From CAG-177 sp003514385 (GTDB lineage: Bacteria > Bacillota > Clostridia > Oscillospirales > Acutalibacteraceae): a stretch of 64,000 nt of DNA. Position numbers and translations under genes: made by a program. Within the stretch, counting starts at the first letter, position 1. The number at the start of each line of letters is the position of its first letter. Positions 52,352 to 60,429 of this stretch are shown here, one piece after another. The notes under the pieces are model-generated. The model made no database searches. It was not told the DNA's origin and saw nothing but the letters and a program-made list of their open reading frames with translations. The stretch covers positions 1,302,001 to 1,366,000 of the forward strand of contig JBPPLN010000001.1 of assembly GCA_051920445.1 (NCBI GenBank), read 5' to 3'.

Positions 52352-53269
52352 TTAGCCCTGCGTGAGCGTGAGGCTCGCCGTTATCGGGAAATGATCGCTC
52401 GGATAAACTCCGTCGTAGGTCGTCCTGACAACGTCGTAGCTGTTGACCTTGAAGCCGGTCTTGGAGATCATTATGTAGTCGATGCAGTCGTCGTCGAGGC
52501 GCTTGCCCCAGTTCTGATAGGTGCAGCTCTTTATCGGATCCTTGGTCTGATATTTGACATCGAGGAAGTTTTCGGTCGCGCTGCGATATGTCTCGGTGTC
52601 CTCTTCAACATTGAAGTCGCCCATTATCATCGCAGGCAGCGAGCCAAACTGCGCTATCTTGTCGAGTACAACGCCGATGCCCTTTATCCTCGCCTCTTCG
52701 CTGACATGATCGAGGTGCGTGTTGAACACGACGAATTCGAGCCCCGTCTGCTTCTCCTTGAGGATAACATAGCTGCAAATTCGATAGCACGCGGAATCCC
52801 AGTCCTTGCTCATCTTTTCGGGAGTCTCGGAGAGCCAGAACGAGCCTTTGTCGATAAGGTCGTAGAGGTCGGTGCGGTAGAACACCGGGCAGCCCTCGGA
52901 GAAAGTGGATTCGTCGCGGAAAGTTATGACCGAGTCATAGCCCTGAAGCGTGCGGCACATATAATTATACTGCCACTTTGTTGCCTCCTGGAAGCCGATA
53001 ATAGTCGGCGCTTCCGTTTCGATGTTCTTGACGATGAGATCGGCGCGATAGAACCAGCTCTTTTTGCCCGTGTCCATGACGTTCGCGCAGCGCAGATTGC
53101 AGCTCATGATGCGCATCTCTCCGCGCTCGAGCGGCTTATCCTCGATGACCGCGGCGTGCTGATTCTGCTTATAGTGCGGATAGTAGATGCAGAAAATGCA
53201 CGCAACAGTGATGAGCGTCGCAAGCACGACACACAGCAGGCAGATAAAAACCTTCGTGCCTTGTTTCAT
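52352..53269 (-). CDS. Membrane-anchored EEP-family hydrolase
   Basis: A 305-residue protein of the endonuclease/exonuclease/phosphatase fold with one N-terminal membrane segment (about 7-30, VFICLLCVVLATLITVACIF). Active-site motifs are SCNLRCAN, GFQEATKWQ (metal Glu), VFNTHLDHVSEEAR, MIMGDFNVEED and PSDHFPI. The outward-facing catalytic domain suggests a secreted nuclease or phosphatase. Members of this fold also act on phosphoinositides. The long aromatic and polar middle is like bacterial EEP proteins of unknown substrate. Single-gene unit. Confidence 0.83.
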   Translation of the reverse strand: MKQGTKVFICLLCVVLATLITVACIFCIYYPHYKQNQHAAVIEDKPLERGEMRIMSCNLRCANVMDTGKKSWFYRADLIVKNIETEAPTIIGFQEATKWQYNYMCRTLQGYDSVITFRDESTFSEGCPVFYRTDLYDLIDKGSFWLSETPEKMSKDWDSACYRICSYVILKEKQTGLEFVVFNTHLDHVSEEARIKGIGVVLDKIAQFGSLPAMIMGDFNVEEDTETYRSATENFLDVKYQTKDPIKSCTYQNWGKRLDDDCIDYIMISKTGFKVNSYDVVRTTYDGVYPSDHFPITASLTLTQG

Positions 53270-53470
53270 TTGATCCTCTCCTTTGATAAAAATTATATAT
53301 CCTGTGCGCTACGCGCACTGAGTTGCAAGGTTAAATTTTTCGTTTGAGGTTAAAAAATGTGTCTTTGTAGAGTGCGGTGACCCAACAATATTATATCGTA
53401 GGGGCGGATATTATCTGCCCGTGAAATCTGTACAGGATTTTGATGTGCAGATTATAGATGTGCTTTCATA

Positions 53471-53580
53471 TTTTTTCACTATTCACTTTTACCTATTACT
53501 TTGAGCGAAGCGAAACAAACCCTTCAGTCTTGGCTTCGCCAATCCGGCTCCCCTGCAGGAGCCGAAAGCAGGCGAACCTT
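53471..53580 (+). repeat. Dispersed intergenic repeat, copy B
   Basis: TTTTTTCACTATTCACTTTT through ACCTATTACTTTGAGCG and CTTGGCTTCGCCAATCCGGC, ending CAGGCGAAC, nearly identical to the copy at 26494-26613. The terminal hairpin is shorter here (GGCTCC-CCTGCA-GGAGCC). Both copies follow a GGCGGAT/ATCTGCCC-type hairpin upstream. Confidence 0.75.
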
Positions 53581-53762
53581 GTTTGCTTGCCTTTAAAATC
53601 TATGTGATTTTAAACAGCGCACTTCGTAGGGACAGCCCTTGCGGCTGTCCGTTATCGGCGGCGCTTCGCCGATGTTACCCGCCTTAACTTTTCGGAGACT
53701 TGGGCTATCGGTGCAGCCGATATAAATAAAGCCGCGGCAAACTTTCGCCTGATAAAACAAAA

Positions 53763-53788
53763 CTGCGCGCCGCAAGAGCGGCGCGCAG
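53763..53788 (-). terminator. Terminator of the efp/CD1247-like operon
   Basis: Minus strand CTGCGCGCCGC and GCGGCGCGCAG form a perfect 11-base stem around TCTT, followed by TTTTGTTTT. Confidence 0.9.
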
Positions 53789-53813
53789 CGGCATTGCTTT
53801 TTTTTGATTTTTA

Positions 53814-54233
53814 TCAGTCGTCGTGATCGCAGTCGCAGTCGTCATCGCCGCAGCAGCAATCGTCATCGAAATCGAACTCGAGCAGAGTGCCGCAGTTGGG
53901 GCAGTCAATGCTTCCGTCCTCAAGGATGCCGTCGTCGACGCAGATAGTCTCGCCGCAGTTGGGGCACTCGATCTCATAGCAATCGTCGTCGCCGCAGCAG
54001 CAGTCGTCATCGTCCTCGTAGACATAGCCCTCGAGATCGGAGAGATCCTCGTCTATCTCGTCAACCTGATCGCTGACAACATCGAGACCCTCTTCGAGAT
54101 CCGAAACGCTCATAGCCATGTCGTCAAGAAGCTCGATGATAGCCTTGATGACCTTGACTTCGTCCTTCTTTGCGTCGAGGTCGAGACCGTCGACAAGACC
54201 TTTGATATAAGCAACTTTCTCAGTAACTGTCAT
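53814..54233 (-). CDS. CD1247-like small protein with acidic Cys clusters
   Basis: A 139-residue protein. The N-terminal helical domain (MTVTEKVAYIKGLVDGLDLD onward, about 1-65) is the conserved CD1247-type domain of Clostridia. It is followed by a zinc-ribbon-like pair of CPNCG motifs (IECPNCGETICVDDG and SIDCPNCGTLLE). Two copies of DDDCCCGDDDC, one on each side of the ribbon, give a very acidic, Cys-rich tail ending DCDCDHDD. ATG 54233 follows GGAGAAAG. It lies 49 bases after efp in the same direction. Function unknown; metal binding is likely. Confidence 0.8.
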   Translation of the reverse strand: MTVTEKVAYIKGLVDGLDLDAKKDEVKVIKAIIELLDDMAMSVSDLEEGLDVVSDQVDEIDEDLSDLEGYVYEDDDDCCCGDDDCYEIECPNCGETICVDDGILEDGSIDCPNCGTLLEFDFDDDCCCGDDDCDCDHDD

Positions 54234-54282
54234 TTTGCTTTCTCCTTTCAAAAACAGCCGTCGGCTTTTGAATTACGGAATC

Positions 54283-54840
54283 TTACGCTCTGCTCAGATA
54301 CTCGCCGGTGCGGGTGTCAACGATGACCATCTCGCCCTCTTCGATGAACAGCGGAACCTTGATCTCTGCGCCGGTCTCAAGCACTGCGGGCTTGGTGGCG
54401 TTTGTCGCGGTGTCGCCCTTGAAGCCGGGATCGGTCTGGGTGACTTCGAGAGTAACGCTTGTGGGGGGCTCAACGCCGAAAACATTGCCCTTGTAGGAAA
54501 GGATCTTGCAAACGGTGTTCTCCTTGACGAACTTGAAGTTGTCGGAGAGGTCGCTCTTGTTTATCGGGATGAGCTCATAGCTCTCGGGATCCATGAAATA
54601 ATAAAGATCGCCATCGTTATAGGAATACTCCATCTCCTTGCGCTCGATATAAGCGGTGGGGAATTTTTCCGTGGGGTTGAATGTGCGCTCAACGACCGAA
54701 CCCGCGATAACGTTTCTTATCTTGGTTCTGACGAATGCCGCGCCTTTGCCGGGCTTGACGTGCTGGAACTCTATGATCTGATAGACATCGCCGTCCATCT
54801 CAAACGTCACGCCGTTTCTGAAATCGCCTGCTGAAACCAT
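54283..54840 (-). CDS. efp: Elongation factor P
   Basis: A 185-residue EF-P, which helps ribosomes through polyproline stretches. Three beta-barrel domains are present; the first carries the modified-residue loop HVKPGKGAAFVRTK with Lys at the tip. The C-terminal domain contains GDTATNATKPAVLETGAEIK and VPLFIEEGEMVIVDTRTG. ATG 54840 follows GGAGGAG. First gene of a short operon with the CD1247-like gene. Confidence 0.97.
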   Translation of the reverse strand: MVSAGDFRNGVTFEMDGDVYQIIEFQHVKPGKGAAFVRTKIRNVIAGSVVERTFNPTEKFPTAYIERKEMEYSYNDGDLYYFMDPESYELIPINKSDLSDNFKFVKENTVCKILSYKGNVFGVEPPTSVTLEVTQTDPGFKGDTATNATKPAVLETGAEIKVPLFIEEGEMVIVDTRTGEYLSRA

Positions 54841-54915
54841 ATTGTCTCCTCCGATATTTTAGACTTACACATTTATTTTATACTATTCGGCCGTATATTT
54901 CAATACTTTTTTTCA

Positions 54916-56148
54916 TCAGAATGGGCTTTTCTGCGCGCTGAGCTTCAGATGCTCGCCGGCATATATCAGGTCGGGGTCTTTTATTCTGTTTATCCCGACG
55001 AGGGTTCTTATCGGAACGCCTGTACGGCGGGATATATAAAAGAGCGTATCGCCCGGGCGCACGACATAAAATTCTCCCGACATTCTGGCACCGGGTATCG
55101 AGAGCTTATCTCCCGCATATATCATTTCGCCGCGTTCGAGCCCGTTTCTGTCTTCAAGAGCGGAAAGCGTGACGCCGAACTTCCCGGCTATCGATATCGT
55201 CGTGTCGCCGCGCCGGACGGTGTATATTTCTTCGCCGCTGCCGCGCGCTGGCAGAGTTATTCTTAGCCGCTCGCCCGCGAATATCCTGTTGGGGTCAGCT
55301 ATCCTGTTCTCTCGGGCTATCGCCTCGACTGTCGTGCCGTATTCCCTCGCTATCGCCCAGAGCGTGTCGCCCGTGCGGACATATATCGTGAGCGTCCGTG
55401 TTAGCGCGCGGACGGTGGTTCGCTTCTCGCCGTCGATGCGTCCCGAGTCGGAGAGGAATATCCCCTCGGTGAAAATATTGCGGTCAACGTTGCCGTAGAT
55501 GCCGCCGACTCTGCCCTCGTCCGTATACTGGAAGCCGACCCACTCGCGCCATTTGCCGTTTGCCGACGGCTCGTCTGCGCCGTACTGCGCCGCCCAGAGC
55601 GGATATTTTTCGGCGAGCGCGCGGCTGAATATATTTCTCGCGTTTGAAAGGTCGCTGTATATCACGGCTTCCCGCCTTGTCAGCGCGGTCAGCTCATCGA
55701 GATAAACCTCGGATATCGCGTTTATCTGCGAAACAGAGAGCGAGCCGAAATATTCAAAATCCATTGCAAGGCGCATATCCGGCTCGCGACCCGCCGCAAG
55801 GGATGCAAAGAACCGCGCCTGCCTGCGCCCCTCATCGACCGAGCGGGCGGTGACATAGTGATAGAAGCCGATTTTCAGCCCCGCCGCCTTCGCCCGTTCG
55901 TAGTTTTCGGCGAAGTATTCGTCGGTATATTCCCCTGCGCCGACGCGGATATACACCGCCTCTATCCCGCTGCGTCTCACTTCTTCAAAATCTATCTCGC
56001 CCTGAAATTCGCTTATATCTATCCCGCGATACTGCCGCCCGCCCGACGGCGGAATCGCCCGCGCCGGGACGAGCGCGGCAAAGACAAGCACCGCGATGCA
56101 GGCGAGAAGCACCGCCGCCGCGCCCGTGAGTCTGCGTTTTATATTCAT
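54916..56148 (-). CDS. Secreted GH25 lysozyme with three LysM domains
   Basis: A 410-residue cell-wall hydrolase. A signal or anchor segment (about 8-30) precedes the GH25 muramidase domain (about 40-235), with active-site acids in RGIDISEFQGEIDF, RLAMDFEYFG and the GFYHYVTA strand. Three LysM modules follow: YVRTGDTLWAIAREYGTTVE, YTVRRGDTTISIAGKFGVTL and YVVRPGDTLFYISRRTGVPI. GH25 cleaves the MurNAc-GlcNAc bond, and LysM holds the enzyme to the wall. Monocistronic. It may act in growth, sporulation or germination. Confidence 0.93.
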   Translation of the reverse strand: MNIKRRLTGAAAVLLACIAVLVFAALVPARAIPPSGGRQYRGIDISEFQGEIDFEEVRRSGIEAVYIRVGAGEYTDEYFAENYERAKAAGLKIGFYHYVTARSVDEGRRQARFFASLAAGREPDMRLAMDFEYFGSLSVSQINAISEVYLDELTALTRREAVIYSDLSNARNIFSRALAEKYPLWAAQYGADEPSANGKWREWVGFQYTDEGRVGGIYGNVDRNIFTEGIFLSDSGRIDGEKRTTVRALTRTLTIYVRTGDTLWAIAREYGTTVEAIARENRIADPNRIFAGERLRITLPARGSGEEIYTVRRGDTTISIAGKFGVTLSALEDRNGLERGEMIYAGDKLSIPGARMSGEFYVVRPGDTLFYISRRTGVPIRTLVGINRIKDPDLIYAGEHLKLSAQKSPF

Positions 56149-56283
56149 TTTCCCCTCTCCTCCGTCATTTCTGCCGATTATTCGGCACTATATTCTATGC
56201 CGCAGAGCAAAGAAGAGCAACGGAGATTGAAATGGCGGCGGGGATAATGGCGGTTGGCATTAGCGGAGTGTTCATAAAAAATT

Positions 56284-56310
56284 CGACCTATGATTTATAG
56301 GTCGGTTTTT
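56284..56310 (+). terminator. Orphan terminator hairpin
   Basis: CGACCTAT-GATTT-ATAGGTCG (56284-56304) is a perfect stem followed by GTTTTT. No plus-strand gene lies upstream, so it is probably left from a deleted gene. It sits directly before a chimeric gene remnant. Confidence 0.65.
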
Positions 56311-56787
56311 ATGTTGCTCAAGGTGTATAGAGAGGAATTGCTGCTCAGGATAATGACAAATCTTCTCAACAACAGCAGAAAATACCGCAATAAAGATATC
56401 GGCCACTGCGTCGTCAGCGTCTCGCGCGAGGAGAACAGGGCGCGAATAGAGTTTGCGGGCGACGGTCCCGGAGTCGATTACGAATGTCTCGGCAAGCTGT
56501 TTGATATCTTCTACCGCACGGACAAAGCGCGGAGCAACACCGGCACGGGCTCGGGAATAGGGCTCGCGTTCGTGCGAAAGGCGGTCACCCACCTGATGGA
56601 CAGACACTATTCTCTCGTATTCCACGGCATAATCGGCATAGTTACCGCCGCGACTGCTGTGATAATCCCGTTCGGCAGCTTTGCTTCGGGCATAAAGAGC
56701 TGTGCTGCCGATATAATCTGCCTCGCAGTCGGAATAGCGGCCGCTCTTCTGCTCGACAGGTTCAACAGAAAGTTTGACAAAGACTAA
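56311..56787 (+). pseudogene. Chimeric remnant: histidine-kinase ATPase fragment fused to a membrane-protein tail
   Basis: The frame codes for 158 residues. The first 90 are the ATP-binding part of a sensor kinase: an N-box LLRIMTNLLNNSRKYRNKD, then FAGDGPGVDYECLGKLFDIF and NTGTGSGIGLAFVRKAV. At about residue 92 the sequence switches to THLMDRHYSLVFHGIIGIVT followed by a second hydrophobic segment and FNRKFDKD. That resembles the C-terminus of a DUF368-type membrane protein. The kinase has lost its sensor and dimerisation parts, and the membrane protein its N-terminus. No ribosome site is seen. A deletion probably joined two genes in frame. Confidence 0.7.
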
Positions 56788-56805
56788 TTCTTTCCCCCAA
56801 TATAA

Positions 56806-56853
56806 CATCAGCCGCAGGGCGCTTTTATACTCTCTGCGGCTGATGCCTTTTTA
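56806..56853 (+). terminator. Terminator after the chimeric remnant
   Basis: CATCAGCCGCAG (56806-56817) and CTGCGGCTGATG (56834-56845) are a perfect 12-base stem followed by CCTTTTTATT. It lies next to the convergent mntP stop. Confidence 0.85.
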
Positions 56854-56861
56854 TTATATAA

Positions 56862-57446
56862 TTAAAAGTTTATGACCCCGAGGTGCTCGAGGAGTATCTT
56901 GACGCCGATGCCCATAAGAATAAGTCCGCCGGCGAGCTCCGCTTTGTTTGTGTATTTCTCGCCGAAAACATGACCTATCTTGACTCCCGCGGCGGAGATA
57001 ATAAATGTCGTCATGCCGATAAACGAGGCGGCAGCCCAGATGTTGACTTTGAGAAAAGCGAGTGTGATTCCGACTGCGAGCGCGTCGATGCTTGTCGCTA
57101 TCGCGAGGACGAGCATCTTTGTGAATTTCAGCTCGTCGCGGTCGTTGCCTGCGGCGTCGCGCTCAACATCTTCTTTTTTGAAGCTTTCGATGAACATCTT
57201 GCCGCCGAGAATGAGAAGAAGCACGAAAGCCACCCAGTGGTCGTAGCGCTCGATCTTGTCGGCAAAGCCCGTGCCGAGGAAATAACCGATTATCGGCATA
57301 AGAGCCTGGAAGATGCCGAAATACGCGCCGACTATCGCGCTCTGCCCAAGGCTCGCCTTTTTCAGGCATACGCCCTTGCATATCGAGACGGCGAACGCGT
57401 CCATTGAAAGACCGACTGCGAGAATGAAAAGTTCAGCTAAACCCAT
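56862..57446 (-). CDS. mntP: Manganese efflux pump MntP
   Basis: A 194-residue membrane protein with six segments, made of two repeats. The family motifs are AVGLSMDAFAVSICKGV in the first half and AIATSIDALAVGITLAF in the second, each with the conserved Asp in a membrane segment. It exports Mn2+ from the cytoplasm. ATG 57446 follows CGGAGGA. It is preceded by a yybP-ykoY-type manganese riboswitch with its own terminator, which fits the role exactly. Single-gene unit. Confidence 0.94.
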   Translation of the reverse strand: MGLAELFILAVGLSMDAFAVSICKGVCLKKASLGQSAIVGAYFGIFQALMPIIGYFLGTGFADKIERYDHWVAFVLLLILGGKMFIESFKKEDVERDAAGNDRDELKFTKMLVLAIATSIDALAVGITLAFLKVNIWAAASFIGMTTFIISAAGVKIGHVFGEKYTNKAELAGGLILMGIGVKILLEHLGVINF

Positions 57447-57479
57447 ATTGATTCCTCCGTTTTTTTCGGGGCAGGGAAC

Positions 57480-57622
57480 AAAAAAAGACCCACCTGCGCC
57501 CTTTGCGCAGATAAGTCTCATCAATTAAAGAGGCGAAAGCCTCTTTATAGCAGGACCAGATATAGATCAGTATGTTGACCCTGCTGCGCCGCAAATCAGC
57601 GCCGATTACTCCCCTATCGCTT
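57480..57622 (-). ncRNA. yybP-ykoY manganese riboswitch upstream of mntP
   Basis: The minus-strand RNA contains the conserved pieces in order: GGGGAGTA (57607-57614), GTCAACATACT (57569-57579), GGTCCTGCT and ATGAGAC (57515-57521). The GTCAACATACT loop is the hallmark of the yybP-ykoY class, which binds Mn2+. An internal hairpin AAAGAGGC-TTTC-GCCTCTTT lies between. The expression platform is a GC-rich hairpin (57487-57517) followed by seven T, acting as a terminator when no metal is bound. The assignment is by motif order and gene context, not by covariance scoring. Confidence 0.9.
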
Positions 57623-57627
57623 CGGGC

Positions 57628-57656
57628 AGTATAGCGCATCGCTTTAGTTTTGTCAA
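57628..57656 (-). promoter_or_regulatory. Promoter of the riboswitch-mntP unit
   Basis: Minus strand TTGACA (57651-57656), 17-base spacer, TATACT (57628-57633); transcription would start just before the riboswitch. Confidence 0.8.
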
Positions 57657-57666
57657 GCGTATCCGA

Positions 57667-57695
57667 TTGAATTTTGCCGTTTGTTCTGATATAAT
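57667..57695 (+). promoter_or_regulatory. Promoter of the murL-murD2 operon
   Basis: TTGAAT (57667-57672), 17-base spacer, TATAAT (57690-57695). It diverges from the mntP promoter, with only 10 bases between the two -35 boxes. Confidence 0.72.
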
Positions 57696-57758
57696 CTATC
57701 GTGGATCAGGATGCCGTGCGGTGTCCGAAGTTATATTTATGCAGAAAGAGGTCTTGCT

Positions 57759-59135
57759 ATGAGCGGACGCTTTGATGAGCTTCGCCGGGAATATCCGCAG
57801 TTTGTCTACAGCGGCTATTCAGTCAGCGAACATGAGGATGGGCTGCACTTAAGCTTTGATTTTTCTATCCCCGGTCTGTGCGAATTTCATCCGCAGACGA
57901 GGCTCGACGGAAAAAGTCTTGATATATTCAATTCCCCCGTGTCGGACTACGCGAAGAGAATGGTTTTCTTCATCGGTCTCGCGGAGGCGGTCAGCTACTG
58001 GAAATGTGCCTGCCCGCCTGTTTTCAGAGTCGAGTGCGGCGAAATGTCAGAGGATGATAAAGCTTTTTTCAAAAAGCTCTGGTTCAACGGACTCGGCGAG
58101 TTTTTCTATCGAAACGGGATAAAGACGGATATAGACTCTTTTGTGCGTATAGACGCGCTGGAGCAGAAAAATATCCCGCAGTGCGAAGATTATGTTTCGT
58201 CGGGGATTGAAATTGTCCCCGTCGGCGGCGGCAAGGATTCGGCGGTCACGACCGAGCTTTTGCACCCGTTCGGCGATAAGCTGAGATTTTTCACCGTCAA
58301 CGACCAGCCCGCGCGCACCCAGTGCGTTCTCGCGGGCGGCTACAGCGAGGATAAAATAATAAAAATTTACCGCACTATAGACCCCGAACTGCTAAAGCGC
58401 AACGCCGAGGGCTTTTTGAACGGACACACTCCGTTTTCGTCGGTCGTGGCGTTTATATCAATGTATGCGGGCTTTATAAATGGCGCAAACGATGTTATTC
58501 TCTCGAACGAGTCGAGCGCGAACGAGTCGAATATCGGCGGAGAGAGCGTCAACCATCAGTATTCAAAGTCGTTCGAGTTCGAGCGCGACTTCGATGAGTT
58601 CCGCCGCCGCAACTTCCCGCAAAGCGCCGTTTATTTCAGTCTCCTGCGCCCGTTCTGCGAGCTTCAGATAGCAAAGCAATTTTCGCAGTATAAGCAGTAT
58701 CATCCGATATTCCGCAGCTGCAACAGAGGGAGCAAGAAAAACATCTGGTGCTGCGAATGTCCGAAGTGCCTGTTTGTTGCGATAATGCTCTCGCCGTTTC
58801 TCCCGCCCGATGAGCTGAACTCAATATTCGGCTGCGATATGCTCGCGAAAACAGAGCTTGAGACCGACTTCGACGGGCTCTGCGGCTTCACGGGGCTCAA
58901 GCCCTTTGAGTGCGTCGGCACGGCGGACGAGGTCGTGCTCGCATTGACGCTGACGGCGGAAAAATACAGAAAATCCGGGCTCGGGATGCCCGCGCTCCTG
59001 CGCCGCTTCTGCGAAAAGAACACTGCCCGCGCGGATTACTCCCTGCTCTCGGGCTTCAACGAAGAAAATCTTATCCCGAAAAAATTTGATGAATGTGTAA
59101 AGAGGATGTTTGAATATGTATCAGCAGCTGATTGA
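57759..59135 (+). CDS. murL: MurL-type UDP-MurNAc-L-Ala-L-Glu epimerase
   Basis: A 458-residue protein matching the MurL family, which inverts the terminal L-glutamate of UDP-MurNAc-L-Ala-L-Glu to the D form using ATP. Key blocks are KLWFNGLGEFFYRNGIKTD, the nucleotide-binding VPVGGGKDSAV (Lys159, Asp160, Ser161) and VILSNESSANESNIGGESVN with the following HQYSKSFEFERDF. They are followed by SLLRPFCELQIAKQF, the Cys motif WCCECPKCLFV and KPFECVGT near the end. ATG 57759 follows AGAGGT. The next gene encodes a MurD-like ligase, the same pairing as MurL/MurD2 in Xanthomonas. The family call rests on remembered motifs plus the partner gene. Confidence 0.82.
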   Translation: MSGRFDELRREYPQFVYSGYSVSEHEDGLHLSFDFSIPGLCEFHPQTRLDGKSLDIFNSPVSDYAKRMVFFIGLAEAVSYWKCACPPVFRVECGEMSEDDKAFFKKLWFNGLGEFFYRNGIKTDIDSFVRIDALEQKNIPQCEDYVSSGIEIVPVGGGKDSAVTTELLHPFGDKLRFFTVNDQPARTQCVLAGGYSEDKIIKIYRTIDPELLKRNAEGFLNGHTPFSSVVAFISMYAGFINGANDVILSNESSANESNIGGESVNHQYSKSFEFERDFDEFRRRNFPQSAVYFSLLRPFCELQIAKQFSQYKQYHPIFRSCNRGSKKNIWCCECPKCLFVAIMLSPFLPPDELNSIFGCDMLAKTELETDFDGLCGFTGLKPFECVGTADEVVLALTLTAEKYRKSGLGMPALLRRFCEKNTARADYSLLSGFNEENLIPKKFDECVKRMFEYVSAAD

Positions 59136-60429
59136 CCATCTGAAAAACAAGCGCATAGTCCTGCTCGGCATGGGGCGCGAGGGTCACTCTACCTATAATT
59201 TTATCCGCCGCTATCTGCCCGAGCAGAAGCTTATAATCGCGGACGCAAAGCAGGTCGAACTCGATAATGACCCGAATGTCGAATTTGTCTGCGGGGACAG
59301 CTATCTCGGCGCGATAGACCGCGCGGATATTGTCATAAAAACCCCCGGCATTCCGCTCCTCCATTTCAAGAGACCGCAGGGTGTTGAGATAACCTGCCAG
59401 ACCGATCTTTTCCTGCGCTTTTCGGGCTTTACCTGCGTCGGCGTGACCGGCACAAAGGGCAAGACGACAACCTCTACCCTCATTTATTCCATGCTCCGCG
59501 CCGCCGGAAAAGAGGCGTGCCTGATAGGCAACATGGGCTATCCCGTCTTTGATAATATAGAGGACTGCGCGGGCGAAATAGCCGTTATCGAGATGTCCTC
59601 GCATCAGCTGGAGTTCACAACCTGCTCGCCGCATATCGCCGTTTTGACGAATATCTATCCCGAGCACCTCGACCACTACGACAGCTTCGAGTGCTATGTC
59701 GGCGCGAAGCTCAATATAGTCCGCAGCCAAAGTAAGGGCGATACATTTATATATAACGCAGATCAGGGGCTCGACGGCTTCTTTGACCTGAGCAAATATC
59801 CGGGCGAAGCGGTCGGGGTCAGCGTCCATACGCCGGACGCCGAGAAGTACCGCGACATAAACAGCCATCTTCTGGGCGAGCACAACATCCAGAACTGCAT
59901 GTTCGCCGCCGAGGCTGCGAGACGGCTCGGCGTTTCGGATGAAGATATCATGAAAGCTCTCAAAAATTATGAGGGCATCGAGCACAGAATGGAATATTTC
60001 GCGACGGTCAAGGGCATAAAATTCGTCAACGACTGCATCGCGACCATTCCCCATTCCGTCATGTGCGCCGTCGAGGCTCTCGGCGATGTTGACACGCTGA
60101 TTTTCGGCGGCATGGATCGCGGGCTCGACTATTCGGCGTTTGAAAAGGCGCTGGAAAAGAGCAGCATCAGAAATCTCGTCTGCCTGCCCGATACGGGACA
60201 CAAGATCGGCATGCACATGGCGCAGAACGGGAGCGAAAAGAAGATAATTATCTCGGAGGACATGGAGGGCGCAGTGCGCGCGGCGATGAGCGTAACGCGC
60301 CCGGGCTGCACCTGCCTGCTCTCGCCTGCCGCTTCGAGCTACAACAAATATAAGAATTTCGAGGAAAAGGGACGCCATTTCAAGAATATAGTGCGCCGCT
60401 ATGCCGAGATGGGCGGGGAGAAAGCATGA
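59116..60429 (+). CDS. MurD-like ligase, probable MurD2 (L-glutamate-adding)
   Basis: A 437-residue Mur ligase. Domain 1 starts IVLLGMGREGHSTYNFIRRY. Domain 2 has the P-loop GVTGTKGKTTTSTLIYSML, EMSSHQLEFT and the NIYPEHLDHY motif. The C-terminal domain has EHRMEYFATVKGIKFVNDC and later CTCLLSPAASSYNKYKNFEE, as in MurD. In a usual cell MurD adds D-Glu to UDP-MurNAc-L-Ala. Here the gene overlaps murL by 20 bases, so it is probably the MurD2 type that adds L-Glu for MurL to invert. A normal murD elsewhere cannot be excluded. ATG 59116 follows AGAGG. Confidence 0.85.
   Translation: MYQQLIDHLKNKRIVLLGMGREGHSTYNFIRRYLPEQKLIIADAKQVELDNDPNVEFVCGDSYLGAIDRADIVIKTPGIPLLHFKRPQGVEITCQTDLFLRFSGFTCVGVTGTKGKTTTSTLIYSMLRAAGKEACLIGNMGYPVFDNIEDCAGEIAVIEMSSHQLEFTTCSPHIAVLTNIYPEHLDHYDSFECYVGAKLNIVRSQSKGDTFIYNADQGLDGFFDLSKYPGEAVGVSVHTPDAEKYRDINSHLLGEHNIQNCMFAAEAARRLGVSDEDIMKALKNYEGIEHRMEYFATVKGIKFVNDCIATIPHSVMCAVEALGDVDTLIFGGMDRGLDYSAFEKALEKSSIRNLVCLPDTGHKIGMHMAQNGSEKKIIISEDMEGAVRAAMSVTRPGCTCLLSPAASSYNKYKNFEEKGRHFKNIVRRYAEMGGEKA

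Larger units (their letters stand above)
53270..53813. other. Repeat-rich intergenic region without genes
   Basis: Besides the dispersed repeat at 53471-53580, this gap holds hairpins GGACAGCC-CTTGC-GGCTGTCC and ATCGGCG-GCGCTT-CGCCGAT near 53630-53675. The terminator of the following gene is at its right end. No open frame shows coding character. Confidence 0.6.

Noticed and set aside
59071..60378. 435-codon minus-strand frame opposite the MurD-like gene
   Set aside because: The opposite strand encodes clear Mur ligase motifs; this frame has none.
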